Source: Bacteroidales bacterium (GTDB lineage Bacteria > Bacteroidota > Bacteroidia > Bacteroidales > P3). Taken from it: DNA of 64,000 bases. This document shows, piece by piece, positions 58,780 to 64,000 of this stretch (positions are counted from its first letter, which is position 1; each line of letters starts with the position of its first letter). The position numbers were made by a program, and so were the translations under genes. The notes beneath the pieces are model-generated. The model saw nothing but the letters and a program-made list of their open reading frames with translations, did no database searches and had not been told where the DNA came from. The stretch is from the NCBI GenBank assembly GCA_017439185.1, contig JAFRTM010000013.1, positions 124,001 to 188,000 of the forward strand. The letters run 5' to 3'.

Positions 58780-60336
58780 ATGAGTACTACATTAATTTGG
58801 ATAATCGGAATTGTAGCCGGATTGGTCGTAGGCGGCGGCGTAGCCGTGTGGCTGGCGACTTCGGTGATGAGAAAGAGACTTCTGGCAAAGAGCGAGCAGG
58901 TGCTGAAAGACGCCGAGGAGAAGGGCGAGATGATGAAGAAAGAGAAGGCGTTGCAGGCCAAAGAGAAATTCCTGCAGCTGAAAGCCGAGCACGAGAAACA
59001 GTGCAACGAGAGAAACAACAAGATACAGCAGGCCGAGCAGAAACTGAAACAGAGAGAGCAGGTGCTGACGCAGAAAGTTGACGAGTTGCAGAAGAAGAGC
59101 AACGAGCTGAAAGGGGTGAGCGAGAACCTGAACAACCAGATAGCGGTGCTGAACAGGAGACAGGAAGAGGTGGAGAAGGTGTACAGGCAGAGCGTGGAGA
59201 AGCTGGAGCACATAGCCGGCATGAGCGCCGAAGACGCCAAGAGCCAGCTGATAGAGATGATGAAAGACGAGGCGAGAGCCGAAGCGTCGAACAGCATCAT
59301 CGACATCGTGGAAGAGGCCAAGATGACCGCCAACGAGCAGGCCAAGAAAATCGTGATACAGTCGATACAGAGGACCGCGACGGAGAACGCCATTGAGAAC
59401 ACCGTGAGCGTCTTCAACCTGGAGAACGAAGAGGTGAAAGGCCGCATCATAGGCCGTGAGGGAAGAAACATCAGGACCTTTGAGAGCCTGACGGGAGTGG
59501 AGGTGATCATCGACGACTCGCCCGACGCCATCATCCTGTCGGGATTCGACCCGGTGAGAAGAGAGATAGCCCGTCTGTCGCTGCACAAGCTGGTCACCGA
59601 CGGACGTATCCACCCCGCACGCATCGAGGAGGTGGTGAGCAAGACGAGAAGACAGATAGAGCAGGAAATCAATGAGGTGGGCAAGAGGACTTGCATAGAC
59701 CTCGGAATCCTGAACATGAACCACGAGCTTATGAGGATGGTGGGAAGGATGAAATACCGTTCGTCCTACGGACAGAACCTGCTTCAGCACTCGAGGGAGG
59801 TCGCTAACCTGGCCGCCACTATGGCGTCGGAGTTGGGACTGAACCCGAAGCTCGCCAAGAGAGCCGGACTGCTGCACGACATAGGCAAGGTTCCCGAGAA
59901 CGAGCCTGAGCTGCCGCACGCAATACTGGGTATGAAGCTGGCGGAGAAGTACAAAGAGAATCCCGACGTGTGCAACGCCATAGGAGCGCACCATGACGAG
60001 ATGGAGATGACCAGCCTGATAGCGCCCATCATACAGGTGTGCGACGCTATCAGCGGAGCAAGGCCGGGAGCCCGCCGCGAGGTGGTGGAGGCCTATATCA
60101 ACAGGCTGAACAAGCTGGAGCAGATGGCTATGACCTATCCCGGAGTGGTGAAGACCTACGCCATACAGGCCGGTAGGGAGCTGCGCGTGATAGTGGGAGC
60201 CGACAAACTGAACGACGCCGAGGCCACGAAGCTGAGCTACGACCTGTCGAAACAGATACAGAGCGAGATGACCTATCCCGGACAGATAAAGGTGACGGTA
60301 ATCCGCGAAACAAGAGCCATCAACTACGCTAAATAA
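58780..60336 (+). CDS. rny: ribonuclease Y
   Basis: 518 residues. N-terminal membrane helix ([15 protein letters not shown]), a coiled coil to about residue 200, a KH domain ([12 protein letters not shown] near 226-237) and an HD domain with the metal site H-D-I-G-K-V-P near 366. Endoribonuclease that starts mRNA decay at the membrane. Complete and of typical length; followed by lgt after 2 bp. Confidence 0.96.
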   Translation: MSTTLIWIIGIVAGLVVGGGVAVWLATSVMRKRLLAKSEQVLKDAEEKGEMMKKEKALQAKEKFLQLKAEHEKQCNERNNKIQQAEQKLKQREQVLTQKVDELQKKSNELKGVSENLNNQIAVLNRRQEEVEKVYRQSVEKLEHIAGMSAEDAKSQLIEMMKDEARAEASNSIIDIVEEAKMTANEQAKKIVIQSIQRTATENAIENTVSVFNLENEEVKGRIIGREGRNIRTFESLTGVEVIIDDSPDAIILSGFDPVRREIARLSLHKLVTDGRIHPARIEEVVSKTRRQIEQEINEVGKRTCIDLGILNMNHELMRMVGRMKYRSSYGQNLLQHSREVANLAATMASELGLNPKLAKRAGLLHDIGKVPENEPELPHAILGMKLAEKYKENPDVCNAIGAHHDEMEMTSLIAPIIQVCDAISGARPGARREVVEAYINRLNKLEQMAMTYPGVVKTYAIQAGRELRVIVGADKLNDAEATKLSYDLSKQIQSEMTYPGQIKVTVIRETRAINYAK

Positions 60337-60338
60337 CG

Positions 60339-61232
60339 ATGCTGGAAATACTCGCAATATACTGGAATGTGGATCCGATAATGTTCCATATCGGTGGCTT
60401 CGGGCTACGGTGGTACTCGTTCGGATTCTTGTTCGCCTTCGGAGTGGGCTATTGGCTGGTGTCGCGGATGTACAAGAAAGAGGGAGTGAGCACCAAGTAT
60501 GCCGACGCCTTCCTGGTGTACATGTTTCTGGGAGTCCTCTTTGGCGCACGCTTGGGGCACTGCCTGTTCTACGAGCCCGACTATTACCTCACGGCAAAGC
60601 ATTGGCACGAGATGATAATACCGATAAACGGGAAAGGAGAGTTCACCGGTTATATGGGTCTGGCGAGCCACGGAGCAGCGATAGGCGTGCTGATAGCGCT
60701 GTGGCTCTTCTACAAGATAAAACACATCAACGCTTGGTGGGCCATAGACAGGATGGTCATAGCGGTGGCGTTGGGCGGTGCCTTCATAAGACTCGGAAAC
60801 CTTATGAACTCGGAGATTTGGGGCTACGAGACTTCGTTGCCGTGGGGATTCGTGTTTATGAGAGACCCCGAAGCCGGTATGGTGCCGAGGCATCCCAGCC
60901 AGCTCTATGAGTCGCTGTGCTACATAGTGATATTTGTGGTGAGCCTGCTGGTGTATAAGAAGAAGCAGGGGAAGCTGCACAACGGACGGTTGTTCGGCTG
61001 GTGGCTGATAGCGCTGTTCTCGGTGAGGATACTGATAGAGTTCACCAAGGCGCGCTCGGTGGATATGGGCGACCACTTCTACAGCTTCTTCAGTATGGGC
61101 CAGTGGCTGAGCGTGCCGCTGATACTGCTGGGAGCCACGCTGGTGGTGCTCTCGCACAAAGGGGTGCTGCACGAGGGAATATACGTGAAAGGCTACGAGC
61201 ACAAGATAATCAAAGACAAAAAGAAGCAATAA
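60339..61232 (+). CDS. lgt: prolipoprotein diacylglyceryl transferase
   Basis: 297 residues, about seven helices. Early F-G-L-R-W-Y-S-F-G-F, then G-A-R-L-G-H-C-L-F-Y, G-L-A-S-H-G-A-A-I-G-V (the essential His region) and F-I-R-L-G-N-L-M-N-S-E-I-W-G, the Lgt signature. It transfers diacylglycerol to the lipobox Cys, needed for the lipoproteins encoded elsewhere in this window. Translated with rny (2-bp gap). Confidence 0.95.
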   Translation: MLEILAIYWNVDPIMFHIGGFGLRWYSFGFLFAFGVGYWLVSRMYKKEGVSTKYADAFLVYMFLGVLFGARLGHCLFYEPDYYLTAKHWHEMIIPINGKGEFTGYMGLASHGAAIGVLIALWLFYKIKHINAWWAIDRMVIAVALGGAFIRLGNLMNSEIWGYETSLPWGFVFMRDPEAGMVPRHPSQLYESLCYIVIFVVSLLVYKKKQGKLHNGRLFGWWLIALFSVRILIEFTKARSVDMGDHFYSFFSMGQWLSVPLILLGATLVVLSHKGVLHEGIYVKGYEHKIIKDKKKQ

Positions 61233-61244
61233 AAAAGCAAAGAT

Positions 61245-61991
61245 ATGAAGAGACTTATTTTGGTACGCCACGGCGAAAGCGAATGGAACAAGCTGAACCT
61301 TTTTACAGGTTGGACCGATGTGGATTTGAGCGAGGCTGGAGTGAAAGAGGCCTACGAGGCAGGTAAGCTGCTGAAGAAAGAGGGCTTCAAACCCCAGATG
61401 TGCTACACGTCGTATCTGAAGAGGGCGGTGAAGACTCTGAATGAGATTCTTGACGCCATGGATATGGACTACCTGCCGGTGGAGAAGAGCTGGAGACTGA
61501 ACGAGAAGAGCTACGGCGCAATACAAGGCCTGAACAAGGCCGACACCGCGGCCAAGTACGGCGACGAGCAGGTGCTGTTGTGGCGTAGGAGTTTCGATGT
61601 GCAGCCGCCGGCACTGGACATGCACGACGAGAGGAGTCCGAGGATGGACGCGCGTTATGCCGAGTTGAGCGACGAGGAGATACCGCTGACCGAGTCGCTG
61701 AAAGACACCATCGCACGCCTGCTGCCTTATTATAACGGCACGATAATGAAATCGCTGGAGAAGTATGACGAGGTGATGGTGGTGGCCCACGGCAACAGCC
61801 TGCGCGGCATAGTGAAAGAGCTGAAAGGGATGACCAACGAAGAGATAATAAAGTTCAACATACCTACTGCAACACCGTATATTTTTGAGTTCAATAATGA
61901 GAAAAAACTCGAAAAAGATTACTTTTTAGGAGACCCGGAAGAGATAGCAGCAAAAATGCAAAGTGTTGCAAATCAGGCGAAAAAGAAATAA
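61245..61991 (+). CDS. gpmA: 2,3-bisphosphoglycerate-dependent phosphoglycerate mutase
   Basis: 248 residues. L-V-R-H-G-E-S-E-W-N at 6-15 holds the phospho-His; T-G-W-T-D-V-D-L-S follows, with V-V-A-H-G-N-S-L-R-G as the second His. It interconverts 3- and 2-phosphoglycerate in glycolysis. Starts 12 bp after lgt. Confidence 0.96.
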   Translation: MKRLILVRHGESEWNKLNLFTGWTDVDLSEAGVKEAYEAGKLLKKEGFKPQMCYTSYLKRAVKTLNEILDAMDMDYLPVEKSWRLNEKSYGAIQGLNKADTAAKYGDEQVLLWRRSFDVQPPALDMHDERSPRMDARYAELSDEEIPLTESLKDTIARLLPYYNGTIMKSLEKYDEVMVVAHGNSLRGIVKELKGMTNEEIIKFNIPTATPYIFEFNNEKKLEKDYFLGDPEEIAAKMQSVANQAKKK

Positions 61992-62003
61992 TTTGAAAAT
62001 AAA

Positions 62004-62035
62004 TTTGCACAGAATAAAAAAAGTTAGTACTTTTG
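62004..62035 (+). promoter_or_regulatory. promoter of the Ser-Pro-Arg tRNA cluster
   Basis: TTTG at 62004-62007, 20 nt, TACTTTTG at 62028-62035, about 55 bp before tRNA-Ser. Confidence 0.7.
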
Positions 62036-62089
62036 CACCCGATTTCGAGAACAGGAGAGAAGTCCTGAAGTAAGGAATCGGACAGCTAC

Positions 62090-62177
62090 GGAGAGGTGGG
62101 TGAGTGGCTGAAACCAACAGTTTGCTAAACTGTCGTACTCGATTAGGGTACCGGGGGTTCGAATCCCCCCTTCTCCG
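62090..62177 (+). tRNA. tRNA-Ser (anticodon GCU)
   Basis: 88 nt with a long variable arm (CGTACTCGATTAGGGTACCG region). Acceptor GGAGAGG/CTTCTCC, anticodon loop around TTTGCTAAA (GCT), T loop TTCGAAT in a GGGGG/CCCCC stem, discriminator G. Confidence 0.95.
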
Positions 62178-62252
62178 CGAAAGAAAAGAGGTCCTTACAA
62201 TAGAGCAAGGGCCTCCTCTTTTTGAGGGTCGGGAGATCCGAAGAAAGAGAAC

Positions 62253-62326
62253 CGGGATATAGTACAGTTGGTTAGTATGCATGCTTTGGGAGCATGAGGT
62301 CGCCCGTTCGAGTCGGGCTATCCCGA
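62253..62326 (+). tRNA. tRNA-Pro (anticodon UGG)
   Basis: 74 nt. Acceptor CGGGATA/TATCCCG, anticodon arm GCATGC-TTTGGGA-GCATG (TGG), T loop TTCGAGT, discriminator A. A GAGG/CCTC hairpin lies between it and tRNA-Ser. Confidence 0.95.
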
Positions 62327-62397
62327 CCAGAGAGGAGAGAAAGGATAACCCGAGGAGGGAGGAATGGACGGGTTATTCAGGGGTCTCTCCTCACGAA

Positions 62398-62471
62398 GGT
62401 TCCGTAGCTCAGCTGGATAGAGCAACTGCCTTCTAAGCAGTAGGTCCTGCGTTCGAATCGCAGCGGAATCA
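62398..62471 (+). tRNA. tRNA-Arg (anticodon UCU)
   Basis: 74 nt. Acceptor GGTTCCG/CGGAATC (one G-U), D arm TAGCTCAGCTGGATAGAGCA, anticodon arm ACTGC-CTTCTAA-GCAGT (TCT), T loop TTCGAAT, discriminator A. Confidence 0.95.
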
Positions 62472-62512
62472 CAAAGCCAGGCAATTATTGTTTGGCTTTT
62501 ATAGTTTAACCA

Positions 62513-63103
62513 ATGAAAGCCTTGTTTTCTACAATATTATTACTGACCGGTATCTTTGCGGGAAGCTATAGTGTGGTGGCGCAGGAAGTTGGCGATATGC
62601 TCAGTAATGGGAAACAGGCTGTGACGGAGAATCCGATGAGTTGGGAGTTTTCGGGGGTGGGCTATATGGGAGTGGCGGCGATACCGATACCATATCCGTC
62701 GGTGCAGGTGTCGCTGGGAGTGATGAAGAACGAGAAGTATTTCCTCGGAGCAGGCGTTGGGACGTTCTGTATGATGGCCAGGTATCATGATGCAGATCCT
62801 GAGAATAAAGGTATGTGGGTGTTGCCGGTCCCGATGGTGTATGGGCAGGTGGATCTCTATATGAAGCGGCTGAAGCATAGCACGCCATATTTTACGATAG
62901 CTGTAGGCGGCACTTATTTTTTCAAAGCGGGCTATTGTAAGTTGGGGTTCGGATGGGACTGCCGGTCGTTTGTGTGGGAGTTGGCGTTTACTCCCGCCAG
63001 TTTTTCCTTTGCTTTTGTGCCGGGGGCGTCGTTCAGTTTCGGCTACCGTTTCTATACGGCGAAGCATTACGGACGGAAAAATTTGGAGAAAAAACAGGAA
63101 TAG
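62513..63103 (+). CDS. probable outer-membrane beta-barrel protein
   Basis: 196 residues. Signal peptide (L-F-S-T-I-L-L-L-T-G-I-F-A-G-S-Y-S-V-V-A-Q), then a small barrel with aromatic strands (V-Q-V-S-L-G-V, Y-F-L-G-A-G-V-G-T-F, F-S-F-G-Y-R-F-Y). No family recognised. It resembles in kind, not in sequence, the protein at 12938-13597. Basic C-terminal tail. Confidence 0.65.
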   Translation: MKALFSTILLLTGIFAGSYSVVAQEVGDMLSNGKQAVTENPMSWEFSGVGYMGVAAIPIPYPSVQVSLGVMKNEKYFLGAGVGTFCMMARYHDADPENKGMWVLPVPMVYGQVDLYMKRLKHSTPYFTIAVGGTYFFKAGYCKLGFGWDCRSFVWELAFTPASFSFAFVPGASFSFGYRFYTAKHYGRKNLEKKQE

Positions 63104-63184
63104 GGAATAAGGTGTGAGAATCAGCGGGATAGGGGAGAGTGTGATGAGGATTTACGATTTATTAAGTTATTTTTTTAGTGGAAA

Positions 63185-63216
63185 TTTGCGTGATTAATAA
63201 AAAAGTTGTATTTTTG
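63185..63216 (+). promoter_or_regulatory. promoter of the small lipoprotein operon
   Basis: TTTG at 63185-63188, 20 nt, TATTTTTG at 63209-63216; the leader is about 80 nt. Confidence 0.75.
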
Positions 63217-63299
63217 TATCGTCGTAGTAAGACCTAAAAAAGGCTTTCACGGCGTGGAAACGATTAGGAAACAATAAAATACACCAAATTATCGGGGTT

Positions 63300-63500
63300 A
63301 TGAAAAAGGCAATAAAGATAACGATGGCGGTTCTGATGGTAGCGGGATTGGTTGTAGTATGCGGAACGACGAGCTCGTGCAAGCAAAGCCAGGGCGAGGT
63401 GATGTACAAGAGCCATTATGAGAACACCAAGACGGTGAACAAACATTACAGGGTAAAGGGTACGAACGAGAGAAACAGCCAGACGTACCGTAGCTATTAA
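63300..63500 (+). CDS. small lipoprotein
   Basis: 66 residues. Hydrophobic leader (A-V-L-M-V-A-G-L-V-V-V) and a lipobox-like T-S-S-C-K; the mature part is short, basic and polar (H-Y-R-V-K-G-T-N-E-R-N-S-Q). Unknown function. The stop overlaps the next ATG (TAATG), so it is translated together with the thiol-disulphide-type gene downstream. Confidence 0.65.
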   Translation: MKKAIKITMAVLMVAGLVVVCGTTSSCKQSQGEVMYKSHYENTKTVNKHYRVKGTNERNSQTYRSY

Positions 63501-64000
63501 TGTTTGGAAAGCCAGGAGTTAGCAGGTGTGGCAGACGAAGTCTGTTGCTCCTGCTATTGTTGTTTTCTATGGTGAGGGTGAGCGGACAAGGCGAGTTTGT
63601 GTTGAGTGGGGAGTGTGGCAAGCGGATGGGGAAGGTGGTGACGCTGAAGATCTATGACGGCGACTCTACGGCACGTGTGCTGTACGGCAAGGTGAAGGGG
63701 GGCGTGTTCTCGATAAAAGGGACGCTGAAGAGGACTGCGCCGGCGGTGTTGCGTTTCGGGAACGGGCAGGAGCTGGAGTTGGTGATGGAGGCAGGGGAGC
63801 TGACGGTGGCAGTGGATGGGGAGTCGGTGGCACGGTCGAAGGTGAACGGCTCTCGGAGCAACAGCCGTTACCGTTATGCCATGCAGCAGATAGGCGAGGG
63901 CAAGAGCGTGGGAGAGTTTGTGGGAGAGAATGCCGATTGGGAGATTACTCCTTATGTGGTTTACCGAAGTATGGGTGCTCTGACTGCCGAGGAGGTGGAG
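63500..64000 (+). CDS. DUF4369-type lipoprotein/thioredoxin-family protein, 3' truncated by window edge
   Basis: 167 codons visible, open to the end of the window. Signal peptide (S-L-L-L-L-L-L-L-F-S-M-V-R-V-S-G-Q), then G-E-F-V-L-S-G-E and G-V-F-S-I-K-G-T, the beta pattern of DUF4369, the N-terminal domain of many Bacteroidota AhpC/TSA/thioredoxin-like periplasmic proteins. The thioredoxin part would lie beyond the window. Start overlaps the preceding stop by 1 nt. Confidence 0.7.
   Translation, partial: MFGKPGVSRCGRRSLLLLLLLFSMVRVSGQGEFVLSGECGKRMGKVVTLKIYDGDSTARVLYGKVKGGVFSIKGTLKRTAPAVLRFGNGQELELVMEAGELTVAVDGESVARSKVNGSRSNSRYRYAMQQIGEGKSVGEFVGENADWEITPYVVYRSMGALTAEEVE

Noticed and set aside
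1..64000. Complete insertion sequences or prophage
   Set aside because: No transposase, integrase, terminase or capsid genes seen on either strand; the acquired segments carry only restriction or defence-type genes and fragments.

Overview
The window looks like a chromosomal segment of a Bacteroidales bacterium (phylum Bacteroidota), probably outside the genus Bacteroides. Evidence: promoters of the Bacteroidota type (TTTG or TTG, about 19-20 nt, TAnnTTTG) recur before genes; there is a DUF4290-murA pair, a purN/acpP/fabF/rnc cluster, a TPP-riboswitch/TonB-receptor/PnuC/thiamine pyrophosphokinase operon and an S46 dipeptidyl peptidase; and several secreted proteins carry type IX secretion (T9SS) C-terminal domains of both type A and type B. 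Most of the window is a moderately GC-rich housekeeping backbone. Three stretches are visibly AT-rich and look acquired: about 1-8.9 kb, 36.2-37.1 kb and 52.7-56.2 kb.

Layout. 1-2.5 kb: debris of a type I restriction locus (a YhcG/DUF1016 nuclease cut by the window edge, a small unknown gene, and a 5' stub of hsdR fused by deletion to the tail of a lost RhuM-type gene) followed by an intact RhuM-Fic fusion gene. 2.5-8.9 kb: a tight four-gene operon encoding a NurA-like nuclease, a HerA-like ATPase, an Hsp90/GHKL-type ATPase and a B12-domain radical SAM enzyme. This is the best candidate for an undescribed (probably antiviral) system. 9-25.8 kb: backbone with a TrmH-family methyltransferase, aspartate aminotransferase, a YqaE/Pmp3 micro-protein, DUF4290, murA, purB, an ABC exporter, a T9SS type-B cargo, nadK, an arginase-fold protein with altered metal ligands, and the thiamine operon. 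26-33.9 kb: a T9SS cargo, then rimP-nusA-infB and tRNA-Arg(CCU). 34-49.5 kb: surface and envelope genes (a protein with an internal sorting-like domain, a PKD lipoprotein behind a long structured leader, S46 peptidase, VWA membrane protein, flippase, AraC/MATE pair, lipoproteins, purN-glycosyltransferase-OmpA operon). 49.8-52.1 kb: acpP-fabF-rnc. 52.1-56.2 kb: a second acquired island with a BcgI-like restriction-modification pair preceded by an elaborate inverted-repeat element. 56.5-64 kb: ribBA, zapA with an upstream coiled-coil gene, a probable 6S RNA, rny, lgt, gpmA, three tRNAs (Ser, Pro, Arg) and small envelope proteins. The last gene runs off the window.

Things that stand out beyond gene content: (i) six intergenic tracts built of degenerate units of exactly 11 bp, with related cores in direct or reverse-complement form; (ii) two long leaders (upstream of 36204 and of 53315) whose inverted repeats allow two mutually exclusive folds ending at the start codon; (iii) the HerA/NurA/GHKL/radical-SAM operon; (iv) a 150-bp direct repeat recording the deletion in the type I locus. 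Coordinates of motifs and pairings were read by eye; no alignment, folding or database search was run.
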